From NCBI GenBank assembly GCA_035574455.1, contig DATLYT010000170.1, positions 1-25,666 of the forward strand: a DNA stretch of 25,666 nucleotides, written 5' to 3'. The DNA is from DATLYT01 sp035574455 (GTDB lineage: Bacteria > Bacteroidota > Ignavibacteria > UBA10030). The notes under the pieces are model-generated. The model saw only the letters and a list, made by a program, of their open reading frames with translations, was not told the origin of the DNA and did not search any database. The position numbers and the translations under genes were made by a program. Shown in pieces: positions 1 to 7,523 of this stretch; within the stretch, counting starts at the first letter, position 1, and each line of letters starts with the position of its first letter.

Positions 1-506
1 ACCACCGAAATCAGCTTTCGCGCTTTGCAGAGTTTGGCAACGGCGGCGAGGTCGGTTATCTCCATCGTCGGATTCGTCGGCGTTTCGATGAAGACCATTT
101 TCGTCGAAGGCCTGAGAGCGCTCTTGATCTTGTTGATATCCGTCGTGTCGACGAAATCGAAATCGAGCTTGTACTGATTCAGGACAAGCTTTCCGATGCG
201 GTATGTGCCGCCGTACACGTTGCGCGAAACGATCACGTGGTCGCCTGCCTGCAGCAGATGGAAGACCGCGCTGATGGCTGCCATGCCGGAGCCGAACGCG
301 AGACCTTCGTTTCCACCTTCGAGCGCGGCAATGTTTTTTTCTAGAGCTGTTCGGGTGGGATTCGAAACACGGCTGTACTCATACCCCTTGTTCTTGCCGA
401 GCTCCTCCTGGACGTACGTTGACGTCAGATGTACCGGCGTCATAATCGAGCCGTAGGACGGATCCGGCTCGACCCCTGCGTGGACTGCTTTGGTTGAAAA
501 GCCCAT
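1..506 (-). CDS. Cystathionine gamma-lyase/gamma-synthase family PLP enzyme (partial, 3' end outside window)
   Basis: This is the N-terminal 168 residues of a Cys/Met-metabolism PLP-dependent enzyme; the coding sequence runs off the left edge. Visible family motifs are YSRVSNPTR (about residues 44-52, PLP phosphate contacts from the neighbouring subunit), SGMAAI (about 73-78), VYGGTYR (about 97-103, with the Tyr that stacks on the PLP ring) and ETPTNP (about 141-146). The Schiff-base lysine would lie beyond the window. The ATG at 506 is preceded by AGGAGA at a good distance. It lies 111 nt downstream of the cystathionine beta-synthase gene on the same strand, which favours cystathionine gamma-lyase (cystathionine to cysteine) and so reverse transsulfuration. 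Gamma-synthase and methionine gamma-lyase share all visible motifs and cannot be excluded. Confidence 0.9.
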   Translation of the reverse strand, partial: MGFSTKAVHAGVEPDPSYGSIMTPVHLTSTYVQEELGKNKGYEYSRVSNPTRTALEKNIAALEGGNEGLAFGSGMAAISAVFHLLQAGDHVIVSRNVYGGTYRIGKLVLNQYKLDFDFVDTTDINKIKSALRPSTKMVFIETPTNPTMEITDLAAVAKLCKARKLISV

Positions 507-617
507 GGTTTGGTTCTCCTATCTTCGCTGATGTGCTCTGATTGGCACGGATGCGTACATCGAAATGAATTTCTTAATAGACGTGGAAATCTGTTTTTCA
601 ATCTGGGCACATCTGAG

Positions 618-2003
618 TTATCTCGACATATACTCAATCACATCGTACCTCGTTATCACACCGACGATCTTGGAATCCTCCTCTACCAGCACGGCGGGAT
701 GTTTCTTGGAGAGGTGCGCGATGGCCGACTGAACGGCGTCGTCGATGTGGACTTTCGGGAACGCCGGCTGCATCAGAGTGCTGACGGGTGCGTCGAACAG
801 GGCGGGATTTTCCAAAACGGCGCTCATGAGTTCGCTTTCTTCGACGCTGCCCACAGGTTTTCCTTTGTCCATCACCGGAAGCTGCGAGATGTTGTGTTCT
901 TTGATGAGGTCGAGGGCCTTGCGTACCGTTGCGACAGGATCGACAGCAACGACGCTCGGAATACCTTTCTTTCCCTCCAACACATACCGGACGGTGATTT
1001 TCTCCGGCACGAGGAACCGATTCTCCCGCATCCAATCGTCGTTGTACATTTTGCTTAAGTACCGTTCGCCGGTATCGGGCAGCAGAACGACCATAACCTC
1101 TTTCTCCGAGAGCCGCTCCGCGACCTTCAACGCGCCGGCCATTGCTGTTCCTGAGGATCCGCCGACGAAGATTCCTTCCTCTCGTGTGAGCCTCCTGCCC
1201 ATCAGGAATGATTCTTTGTCGGTGACTTCAATGACCTCGTCAACATATTGAAAGTTCATGACGCCGGGGATGTAGTCCTGCCCAATGCCCTCCACTTTGT
1301 ATACCTTGAATTGCGGCGTGAACTTCTTCGTGTAGAAGTACTCGCGGTACACCGAACCTTTCGGGTCGATGCCAATCACCTTGATGTTCGGATTTTTTTC
1401 TTTGAGGTACCGTCCCGCTCCGGTGATCGTTCCGCCCGTTCCGATACCCGCGACAAAGTAGTCGATCTGCCCGCCGGTCTGTTCCCAAATTTCAGGACCG
1501 GTTGTTTCGTAGTGCGCTTCGGGATTCTTGGGATTGTAGTACTGGTTGGCGAGAATTGAGTTCGGTGTTTCACGAACAACCCGTTTAGCGACTTCGGTGT
1601 AGCTTTCTGGAGAGTCATGCGGAACGGCGGTGGGTGTGACGATAACTTCAGCGCCAAACGCTCGCAATAGACGAATCTTCTCGATGCTCATCTTGTCCGG
1701 CATCGTGAAGACACACTTGTAGCCTTTCACAGCGGCCGCGATCGCGAGACCAAGCCCCGTGTTGCCCGATGTTGCCTCGACGATCGTTCCTCCGGGCTTG
1801 ATTCTCCCTTCGCGCTCGGCCTCCTCAATGATGCCTACGCCGATACGGTCTTTCACCGAGGAGCCGGGGTTGAACGTTTCCACCTTGGCGAGGATGAGCG
1901 GCTTGTACCCTTTCGAAATCTTGTTGATCTTCACTAAGGGGGTTCGTCCAATCGTGGAAAGGATTGTTTCGTGGTACTGAATCTTCGTAAGGTCGCTGAG
2001 CAT
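618..2003 (-). CDS. cbs: Cystathionine beta-synthase (PLP domain plus two CBS domains)
   Basis: The 461-aa cytosolic enzyme should condense homocysteine with serine (or a serine ester) to give cystathionine. The fold-type II PLP domain occupies about residues 8-325. It shows PGSSVKDRIG with Lys51 as the probable PLP lysine, EATSGNTGLG (substrate/PLP asparagine loop) and GIGTGGTITGAGRYL (phosphate-binding glycine loop). Two CBS domains follow (about 340-461; 'GIPSVVAVDP...ISQLPVMD' and 'VSTLMQ...AVLVEED...GVITRYDVIEYM'), a regulatory module. The frame is open to 2129, but the ATG at 2003 has a GGAG 10 nt upstream and starts the homologous region, and the extra 42 residues look non-coding. A promoter lies just upstream. 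O-acetylserine sulfhydrylases share the catalytic domain, but the CBS tail and the downstream gamma-family enzyme support this call. Confidence 0.92.
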   Translation of the reverse strand: MLSDLTKIQYHETILSTIGRTPLVKINKISKGYKPLILAKVETFNPGSSVKDRIGVGIIEEAEREGRIKPGGTIVEATSGNTGLGLAIAAAVKGYKCVFTMPDKMSIEKIRLLRAFGAEVIVTPTAVPHDSPESYTEVAKRVVRETPNSILANQYYNPKNPEAHYETTGPEIWEQTGGQIDYFVAGIGTGGTITGAGRYLKEKNPNIKVIGIDPKGSVYREYFYTKKFTPQFKVYKVEGIGQDYIPGVMNFQYVDEVIEVTDKESFLMGRRLTREEGIFVGGSSGTAMAGALKVAERLSEKEVMVVLLPDTGERYLSKMYNDDWMRENRFLVPEKITVRYVLEGKKGIPSVVAVDPVATVRKALDLIKEHNISQLPVMDKGKPVGSVEESELMSAVLENPALFDAPVSTLMQPAFPKVHIDDAVQSAIAHLSKKHPAVLVEEDSKIVGVITRYDVIEYMSR

Positions 2004-2050
2004 GGACTTGACACTCCGTGTTAATGACTGTAAAGGAGAAAACCGGAAGG

Positions 2051-2078
2051 AATATACCAATGAAAGGAGTAATTTCAA
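2051..2078 (-). promoter_or_regulatory. Sigma70-type promoter for the cbs operon
   Basis: On the minus strand TTGAAA (2078-2073) and TATATT (2056-2051) are separated by 16 nt. Transcription would start near 2044, about 40 nt before the cbs ATG. It is divergent from the dut promoter at 2114. Confidence 0.6.
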
Positions 2079-2113
2079 ATCCGAAAGTCTGTGTGGGCAC
2101 CATCGGCCGTTGG

Positions 2114-2142
2114 TTGCATTTCCTCCCAAGCTTCACTATATT
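2114..2142 (+). promoter_or_regulatory. Sigma70-type promoter for dut
   Basis: TTGCAT (2114-2119) and TATATT (2137-2142) are separated by exactly 17 nt. The predicted start near 2149 lies downstream of every in-frame ATG in the open frame, which forces translation of dut to begin at a non-ATG codon, most likely the TTG at 2179. Confidence 0.55.
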
Positions 2143-2178
2143 GAGCGAAATTTTCGTCTCACCACGTCGATTTTTCCC

Positions 2179-2661
2179 TTGCTCGAACACGTCACCGTCA
2201 AAATTTCTCGCGTTAATCGAAACGTTGCCGACCTTCCGTTGCCGCGCTATGCGACAGAGGGCTCAGCCGGCATGGACATCTGCGCCGCTGTCGATGGTGA
2301 AGTGGTAATCGCTCCGGGAGAAACGATGTTAATTCCTTCGGGCTTTTCGATTGAACTGCCCGTTGGGTTTGAGGCGCAGGTTCGACCTCGAAGTGGGCTG
2401 GCGGCAAAGCACGGCATCGGAATTCTGAATTCGCCCGGCACGATCGATTCCGACTACCGAGGCGAGGTAAAAATTCTCTTGACCAACTTTGGCAGCAAGC
2501 CGTTTACGGTTCGACGGGGCGATCGCATTGCGCAGATGGTGATTCACCGGTATGCACACGTGGACTGGCAGGAGGTAGCGGCGTTGAATGGTACCGAGCG
2601 CGGAGCGGGTGGATTTGGCCACACCGGCCACTCAGAGCTCAAGAACGTCGAGAAAGCATAA
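2179..2661 (+). CDS. dut: dUTP diphosphatase (dUTPase)
   Basis: This hydrolyses dUTP to dUMP and pyrophosphate, keeping uracil out of DNA and supplying dTMP synthesis. All five motifs of the trimeric dUTPase family are present in order: EGSAGMD, RPRSGLAAKHG, GTIDSDYRGEVKILLTN (with the catalytic Asp region), RGDRIAQMVI and the C-terminal arm RGAGGFGHTG. The frame is open from 2002, but homology starts near 2190 and the promoter lies at 2114-2142. The TTG at 2179 is therefore taken as the start, giving 160 aa, a normal family length. It has no visible Shine-Dalgarno, so the exact start is uncertain. The gene heads dut, the AI-2E permease and rsmI, with only 1 nt between dut and the next gene. 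Confidence 0.93.
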   Translation: MLEHVTVKISRVNRNVADLPLPRYATEGSAGMDICAAVDGEVVIAPGETMLIPSGFSIELPVGFEAQVRPRSGLAAKHGIGILNSPGTIDSDYRGEVKILLTNFGSKPFTVRRGDRIAQMVIHRYAHVDWQEVAALNGTERGAGGFGHTGHSELKNVEKA

Positions 2662-2662
2662 G

Positions 2663-3967
2663 ATGGCGAACAGACGTCGACAGAAGCGACCGGTTTTTCG
2701 CGAGCGTCCGGTACAGAAAGATGAGCGCTGGGAAGCGCTCTTCCAGTCGCTCGGACGCATCGAAATTGTACTGCTGGTCGGTGCCGTGTTGTTGATTCTG
2801 GTGCTGATGTATACCATCCAGAGCATCCTCTCACCATTTTTGGTGCTTGGTGCGATTCTGTTTCTTCTCTATCCACTTCGTCAGTACGTTCTTGCCAAGA
2901 CGCTGATTTGGCTCAGTGTTATCCTTTTTTCACTTTGGTTTGTCCACACCATATCGGGGATCCTCGCTCCATTTATTGTCTCGATGGTGCTGGCGTACAT
3001 TCTCAACCCGATCGTGGACAAGTGCGAGCAGTGGGGGATTGCGCGATGGATGACGTCGCTCGTGCTGATCATTATTGCACTGACGCTGATTACGCTCCTC
3101 GTCTTTTTCCTCCTCCCCATTGCATTGGCACAGTTCGAGGGCGTGTTGAATGCGTTGTCGCAACTCGCGGCAGATTTTAACAATATGATTTGGGGAAGCA
3201 GAACCCTCAGGATGCTCGAGCGTTTCGGCATCTCCGCGGAGGAATTACGGAACACGCTCAAAGGCCACGTCTCACCCAAACTCGAAGATGTCTTACGGAG
3301 TATGCTGACCGGCATGCTGTCGCTTCTCAGCAGTCTTTCCTACTTTGTCACTCAGATTTTCTACGTTGTGATTGTTCCGTTTCTCACATTCTATCTCATG
3401 TGGGACCTGCCGACGATTGGCGAGCGTTTTCGTCTGTTGTTCCCAAAGCATCATCGTCCCCGCGTGGAGAGCTATCTGAAGCGGGCAGACGAGCTCATCG
3501 GGCGTTACCTTCGTGGTGCTTTGATGGTGGCGGTGCTGCAGGGCCTGCTGACCGGCGTAATCCTCTCGTTCATCGGCGTCAAAAATGCCGTGGTGCTCGG
3601 TATGATCGCTGCGATACTTGACCTCATTCCGTACTTCGGACTGCTGATCACCATGGTTCTCTCCGCAGTCGTTGCACTCTTTAGTGAGCCCCCTGTGATT
3701 CAGAAAATGATCCTCGCCGTGAGTGCGATTGGCATCCTGCATCTGCTTGAGGTCACATTCCTTGCCCCTCGGATCGTGGGGAGCAAAGTCGGGTTGCATC
3801 CTCTCCTCATTATTCTCTCGTTGCTCATCTTCTCGTACTTCCTCGGTTTCATCGGATTGTTGATCGCTATTCCCGTTACGGCGCTGATGATTCTGCTCGT
3901 GCGCGAGTGGGAAGCATTTAAGCGTGGCATCTCCGTGGACGAGTACCACACCATTCGAGAATCCTGA
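2663..3967 (+). CDS. AI-2E family transporter (UPF0118-type membrane permease)
   Basis: This is a 434-aa polytopic inner-membrane protein of the AI-2E transporter family, whose members have been linked to autoinducer-2 export or to Na+/H+ antiport; the substrate here is unknown. A basic N-terminus of about 35 residues is followed by several hydrophobic segments, a hydrophilic region at about residues 165-230, and a C-terminal bundle. The bundle carries the family signatures LDLIPYFGLLI and APRIVGSKVGLHPLLIILSLL followed by IGLLIAIPVTALMILL. The ATG at 2663 is chosen because it lies 1 nt after the dut stop. An upstream in-frame ATG at 2588 would overlap dut by 74 nt and adds only non-membrane sequence. 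The RBS is weak, so translational coupling to dut is likely. rsmI follows after 1 nt. Confidence 0.85.
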   Translation: MANRRRQKRPVFRERPVQKDERWEALFQSLGRIEIVLLVGAVLLILVLMYTIQSILSPFLVLGAILFLLYPLRQYVLAKTLIWLSVILFSLWFVHTISGILAPFIVSMVLAYILNPIVDKCEQWGIARWMTSLVLIIIALTLITLLVFFLLPIALAQFEGVLNALSQLAADFNNMIWGSRTLRMLERFGISAEELRNTLKGHVSPKLEDVLRSMLTGMLSLLSSLSYFVTQIFYVVIVPFLTFYLMWDLPTIGERFRLLFPKHHRPRVESYLKRADELIGRYLRGALMVAVLQGLLTGVILSFIGVKNAVVLGMIAAILDLIPYFGLLITMVLSAVVALFSEPPVIQKMILAVSAIGILHLLEVTFLAPRIVGSKVGLHPLLIILSLLIFSYFLGFIGLLIAIPVTALMILLVREWEAFKRGISVDEYHTIRES

Positions 3968-3968
3968 T

Positions 3969-4649
3969 ATGCCCGGCACGCTGTACCTGGTAGCGACTCC
4001 AATTGGAAACCTGGAGGACATGACGTTTCGCGCACTCCGTGTGCTGAGGGAAGTCGACCTCGTCGTCTACGAAGAGCGCAAAGCGGGGTCGGCCTTGCTA
4101 CGCCATTTCGGGATTGAGAAGCCCGTCGAAAGTCTGAACGAGCATAACGAAGCTGCGGCAACGTCACTGATCATCTCCGCCTTGAAGCAGGGGAAAAATG
4201 TGGCGCTGATTTCCGATGCGGGCACGCCAGTCTTTTCTGACCCGGGACAATTGCTTGTGGAAAAAGCGATCGAGGCGCAGGTCAAAATCGTTCCAATTCC
4301 GGGCGCTACCTCACTCATGCCGGCATTGATTTCCTCGGGCTTTTCCATCGACGAGTTTATTTTTGCAGGATTCCTCTCGCCGAAACGTCATCGTCGCATT
4401 GCCGAGCTTCAGCAGCTTCGTCATGAGCGTCGAACTGTTGTGCTGATGGATACTCCGTATCGGTTGGTACCGTTACTGCGGGATATCCGGGATGTGCTTG
4501 GACCTTCTCGCCGACTTTCGATCGCATTCGATTTGACGATGCCCAACGAGGAGATTTTTCATGGCACAGCGCAGTCGTTATTCCAGAAATTCTCCAAAGA
4601 AGAACGGAAAGGGGAATTTGTTGTGGTGATTGAAGGTCAGGCGAAGTGA
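3969..4649 (+). CDS. rsmI: 16S rRNA (cytidine1402-2'-O)-methyltransferase, short form
   Basis: This SAM-dependent tetrapyrrole-methylase-fold enzyme 2'-O-methylates C1402 in the 16S rRNA decoding centre. The motifs are GTLYLVATPIGNLEDMTFRAL at the N-terminus (only one residue follows the Met before it), ALISDAGTPVFSDPG, and IPGATSLMPALISSGF. The sequence ends with EFVVVIEGQ, the end of the methylase domain. At 226 aa it lacks the roughly 50-residue C-terminal extension of the E. coli enzyme; short forms are, to my knowledge, common in Bacteroidota relatives. The ATG lies 1 nt after the preceding stop codon. A strong terminator follows the stop. Confidence 0.9.
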   Translation: MPGTLYLVATPIGNLEDMTFRALRVLREVDLVVYEERKAGSALLRHFGIEKPVESLNEHNEAAATSLIISALKQGKNVALISDAGTPVFSDPGQLLVEKAIEAQVKIVPIPGATSLMPALISSGFSIDEFIFAGFLSPKRHRRIAELQQLRHERRTVVLMDTPYRLVPLLRDIRDVLGPSRRLSIAFDLTMPNEEIFHGTAQSLFQKFSKEERKGEFVVVIEGQAK

Positions 4650-4675
4650 GAATTGTAGGGTGCGGGGAAAAAACG

Positions 4676-4706
4676 AAAAGGACGAGCCTGAACTCGTCCT
4701 TTTTTT
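4676..4706. terminator. Bidirectional intrinsic terminator between rsmI and arginine decarboxylase
   Basis: A perfect 11-bp stem, AAAAGGACGAG (4676-4686) with CTCGTCCTTTT (4693-4703), closes a 6-nt loop. A T-run to 4706 follows on the plus strand, and TTTTCGTTTTTT follows on the minus strand. It lies between two convergent operons and should stop both. Confidence 0.9.
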
Positions 4707-4728
4707 GTTTCAGTCTGGCTGGGCCTTA

Positions 4729-5331
4729 TTACTTCGTTCCCGCATGAGGTTCAGTGTGCGTTGTGGCGGCTGGGGTTTTCTCGTCTGGCGGAAAGAGTAC
4801 GGCAGCAGCAATCACCGTCGTCCACAAGCCATTCTTGTCTCCTTCGGCGGATTGCGTCACATTGAAGGTGCGGACGATTTTGCCAGACATCTTGTAGATT
4901 TTTTCCCGTTCGTCCCACGCCGTATCCGGATCGAATTCAATGCCCAACGTGGTGGCGAGCATCGTGGCGGCGAGGTCTTCGGCATAATCGCCTGCCCGTT
5001 CGTCCGTTTCACCGAACGGATGGTGCTCGGAAAGATAGCCGTACTGAGACGAATCGGCTGGTTGTGCGACTCCAATAGACGCAGCGATGAGACGATTCGG
5101 CTCATTCGTGGCGTTCCGCGCCATGACGCAAAACGTAATCCCGCCAGGTTGAAGGAGTTTCAATCCCTCTTCACGCGGTATCCGTTTGCAACCGGGCGGA
5201 TAGATGCTCGATACGGTTACGATGTTGCATTTTTCGATGCCGGCATCACGCAGTGCTAACTCAAACGATTGTAGATAATCCTTGTGCCTGCCGACGCCTT
5301 TTGTGAAAAACATTTTTCCTGGAACGAACAC
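4729..5331 (-). CDS. pdaD: Pyruvoyl-dependent arginine decarboxylase
   Basis: A 200-aa proenzyme expected to cleave itself into beta and alpha chains, forming an N-terminal pyruvoyl group that decarboxylates arginine to agmatine, the first step of polyamine synthesis in many archaea and Chlorobi-type bacteria. The self-cleavage site is clear: VSSIYPPGC, with processing expected between Ser41 and Ser42. Other conserved stretches are FCVMARNATNEPNRLIAASIG and GYLSEHHPFGETDERAGDYAEDLAATMLA. The C-terminal 20 or so residues (Thr/Ala/His-rich) are a non-conserved tail. The start is GTG at 5331 with GGAG 8 nt upstream; it fits the family N-terminus (VPGKMFFTKGVGRH). ATG at 5313 is an alternative. 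It lies 37 nt after tyrS on the same strand and is probably co-transcribed. Confidence 0.92.
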   Translation of the reverse strand: MFVPGKMFFTKGVGRHKDYLQSFELALRDAGIEKCNIVTVSSIYPPGCKRIPREEGLKLLQPGGITFCVMARNATNEPNRLIAASIGVAQPADSSQYGYLSEHHPFGETDERAGDYAEDLAATMLATTLGIEFDPDTAWDEREKIYKMSGKIVRTFNVTQSAEGDKNGLWTTVIAAAVLFPPDEKTPAATTHTEPHAGTK

Positions 5332-5368
5332 TTCCTCATCTCCAATTATATAGTGTGGGTTATTGTTG

Positions 5369-6589
5369 TTACTCTTGTCGAATGACCTTTAAAAATTTTC
5401 GTTTTCCGACCTTTAGGACAAATTCTTTCTTGTTGGGAATCGCGGCGTTCGAATCGGTGACTCGCTCGCCATCGATGCTCACTCCTCCTTGCTCCACGAG
5501 ACGCCGCGCTTCGCTCTTGGAAGGCACAAGTCGAGCTTCCGTCATTAAGCTGACGACCGTTTGCATCCCGTTTTCCGGACTCAATCGATACTCCTCAACC
5601 TCATCAGGCAAGCTTTTCTCGATGAAGATTCGGTCGAATTCCTCCTCGGCTTTTTGGGCTGCTTTCTCGCCGTGATAGAGGGTCACAAGCGTTCGTGCCA
5701 AGCGTCGCTTGAGGTCACGGGGATTGACACTCCTGCTCTCCAGTTGCTGCTTGATCTCTGCTAATTCTTTATTACTCACATCGGTCGTCAGCTCAAAATA
5801 GGTGTAGATGAGCGTATCGGGAATCCGCATCGTCTTTCCGTAGATCTCTTTGGGCGGTTCGTTGATGCCGATGTAGTTATCGAGCGACTTGCTCATCTTC
5901 TCAACGCCGTCTGTGCCCGGAAGAATCGGTGTCGTCACAATTACCTGCGGCTCCAGATTGTACTCGCGCTGAATATCACGCCCTACCAGCAGATTGAACT
6001 TCTGGTCTGTTCCGCCCAGCTCTACGTCGGCTTCGATAGCGACGGAGTCCATCGCTTGTGCAAGGGGGTAGAGAAATTCATGGATGCTCAGCGGCTCGCC
6101 TGCCTTGTAGCGTTCTGAAAAATCATCGCGCTCCAACATGCGTGCAACCGTATACTTGCTGGCGAGGCGAATGACGTCCGCGAAGTTCATCTTCGCGAGC
6201 CACTCGGAATTGTAAAACATCCGAACTTTCTTGGAGGACAGAATCTTCGTCGCCTGCTCGAAGTACGATTGTCCATTCTGGCGTGTTTCTTCTAAGGTGA
6301 GGGAAGGTCGAGTTTTCGTACGGCCGGAAGGATCGCCAATCATTCCGGTAAAGTCTCCTATGATGAGGATCGCTTCGTGGCCGAGGTCCTGAAATTGCCG
6401 AAGCTTGCGAAGAACGACAGAATGGCCGAGATGGAGGTCGGGACGGCTCGGGTCGCAGCCGAGCTTTACGCGCAACGGCTTTTTGGTCTTGATGGAGCGC
6501 TGAAGTTTCCGTACGAGGTCATCCTCCGGAATAATTTCCGCGACACCCCGTTTGATCACGTCCATCTGTTCGTTAATCGGTGGGAACAA
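5369..6589 (-). CDS. tyrS: Tyrosyl-tRNA synthetase
   Basis: A 406-aa class I aminoacyl-tRNA synthetase charging tRNA-Tyr. The Rossmann catalytic domain carries the HIGH-type motif HLGH (residues 53-56) and KMSKS (231-235). A C-terminal S4 RNA-binding domain is visible at about 340-405 (LVPSKSEARRLVEQGGVSIDG). The length and the N-terminal block VIKRGVAEIIPEDDL match the TyrZ-like type with an S4 tail. The start is TTG at 6589, 3 nt after the smpB stop; AGGAG sits 13 nt upstream inside the end of smpB, so coupling is likely. ATG at 6565 (codon 9) is an alternative but would cut into the conserved N-terminus. Confidence 0.96.
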   Translation of the reverse strand: MFPPINEQMDVIKRGVAEIIPEDDLVRKLQRSIKTKKPLRVKLGCDPSRPDLHLGHSVVLRKLRQFQDLGHEAILIIGDFTGMIGDPSGRTKTRPSLTLEETRQNGQSYFEQATKILSSKKVRMFYNSEWLAKMNFADVIRLASKYTVARMLERDDFSERYKAGEPLSIHEFLYPLAQAMDSVAIEADVELGGTDQKFNLLVGRDIQREYNLEPQVIVTTPILPGTDGVEKMSKSLDNYIGINEPPKEIYGKTMRIPDTLIYTYFELTTDVSNKELAEIKQQLESRSVNPRDLKRRLARTLVTLYHGEKAAQKAEEEFDRIFIEKSLPDEVEEYRLSPENGMQTVVSLMTEARLVPSKSEARRLVEQGGVSIDGERVTDSNAAIPNKKEFVLKVGKRKFLKVIRQE

Positions 6590-6592
6590 TGT

Positions 6593-7108
6593 TTACGTCA
6601 AACTCCTCTTGAGTCGTTTCGCAATCTCGCGTTGAGCTTCACGTTTGGCAATCGCTTCGCGCTTATCGAAACTTTTCTTGCCTTGCGCCAGAGCTAATTC
6701 TACTTTTGCGTAGGGACCTTCAAAGTACACCGACAGTGGGATGAGCGTCAGGCCCTTCTCGCGTAACCTGTTCTGGAGTTTCCGGATCTGGCTCTTGTGG
6801 AGGAGCAACTTTCGAGTCCGCTTGGGGTCATGGTTGTACACGCTCCCTTGCTCGTACGGACTGATGTGCATATTATGGAGCCAGACTTCTCCGTTCTTCA
6901 CCTGTGCGTAGCCATCTTGCAGGTTGGCGTTCCCCTGTCGCAGTGATTTAACTTCCGTTCCCTTCAGTGCAATTCCGGCTTCGATGGTTTCGAGAATGTG
7001 GTAATCGTGTCGTGCTTTCCGGTTGGAAATGACAACCCCGCCAGTACCTTGTCGACGTTGTTGTCCACGTGGGTGTTGGCGGGAGCGTTGTGGTTCGGTG
7101 TCAGCCAT
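6593..7108 (-). CDS. smpB: SsrA-binding protein SmpB (tmRNA partner)
   Basis: This binds tmRNA and delivers it to stalled ribosomes for trans-translation. The conserved core is present: NRKARHDYHILETIEAGIAL, KGTEVKSLRQG, and the C-terminal region KKSFDKREAIAKREAQREI with a basic tail. The protein is 171 aa from the ATG at 7108, with about 25 extra Gln/Arg-rich residues before the core. The frame is open to 7153, but that would place the start inside the promoter, so 7108 is preferred. No clear Shine-Dalgarno is visible. It heads the smpB-tyrS-arginine decarboxylase unit. I see no tmRNA gene next to it. Confidence 0.95.
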   Translation of the reverse strand: MADTEPQRSRQHPRGQQRRQGTGGVVISNRKARHDYHILETIEAGIALKGTEVKSLRQGNANLQDGYAQVKNGEVWLHNMHISPYEQGSVYNHDPKRTRKLLLHKSQIRKLQNRLREKGLTLIPLSVYFEGPYAKVELALAQGKKSFDKREAIAKREAQREIAKRLKRSLT

Positions 7109-7131
7109 CGGGCCGAAAAAATTTCGATGTA

Positions 7132-7160
7132 ATGATACAGGAAAAGTGAACAAGAATCAA
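7132..7160 (-). promoter_or_regulatory. Sigma70-type promoter for smpB-tyrS-pdaD
   Basis: On the minus strand TTGATT (7160-7155) and TATCAT (7137-7132) are separated by 17 nt. The predicted start near 7125 leaves a very short leader of about 17 nt before the smpB ATG, consistent with the lack of a Shine-Dalgarno. Confidence 0.55.
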
Positions 7161-7415
7161 ATCTTTTTTCACGTAGATTTCGCGGGTTCGCTCTGATCCC
7201 AACAACGCGTTCTTCGACGTGCAAACTGTCACCAACCTACCCTCGCCTTCTCCACGCTTCCACTTTACACTTCAGTCCAAGAAACCACCTGCCGAGCCCC
7301 TTAGTGTGTGTTCACCTATTACCCCCGTCCGCTGACATCCCGGGTTAAGCCATCATCCATCATCGTAGAGTACGGCTCCGCGTTCCTCAAGTTCACCTGA
7401 GGAATCAACGCAAGG
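7161..7415. other. Intergenic stretch with no recognised gene
   Basis: This is the gap between the divergent smpB and lpdA promoters. I see no convincing ORF, tRNA or tmRNA. Minor structures are a 7-nt tandem repeat CATCATC-CATCATC near 7351-7364, two copies of GTTCACCT (near 7309 and 7391), and a small hairpin CCTCA/TGAGG at about 7385-7402. None is strong enough for a functional call. Confidence 0.5.
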
Positions 7416-7444
7416 TTGCCTTTCGCCGTAGTTCTCCCTATATT
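7416..7444 (+). promoter_or_regulatory. Sigma70-type promoter for the lpdA/2-oxoacid dehydrogenase operon
   Basis: TTGCCT (7416-7421) and TATATT (7439-7444) are separated by 17 nt. Initiation near 7451 would give a leader of about 73 nt before lpdA. No other convincing promoter is seen until rplM, so this may drive the whole 7.7-kb operon. Confidence 0.5.
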
Positions 7445-7523
7445 GAAACGGTTTTTTCCCATATTTTCAGTCTTTGTACTACCCCGCAGTGCGAGGTGAG
7501 CACAATCTCGTGAAAGGAATCTC

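Noticed and set aside
4630..5259. A 209-codon plus-strand frame opposite the arginine decarboxylase
   Set aside because: The decarboxylase frame has clear family motifs; the opposing frame crosses the terminator stem and has none.
5345..5350. A separate promoter for arginine decarboxylase from a TATAAT on the minus strand
   Set aside because: There is no -35 at a suitable distance, and initiation would fall on the Shine-Dalgarno itself; co-transcription with tyrS is simpler.
7161..7523. Possible tmRNA gene next to smpB
   Set aside because: I looked for a tRNA-like 3' end with a T-arm and CCA, and for an alanine-rich tag reading frame, on both strands. GGGTTCG near 7184 does not close a proper T-arm, and no tag frame is visible.
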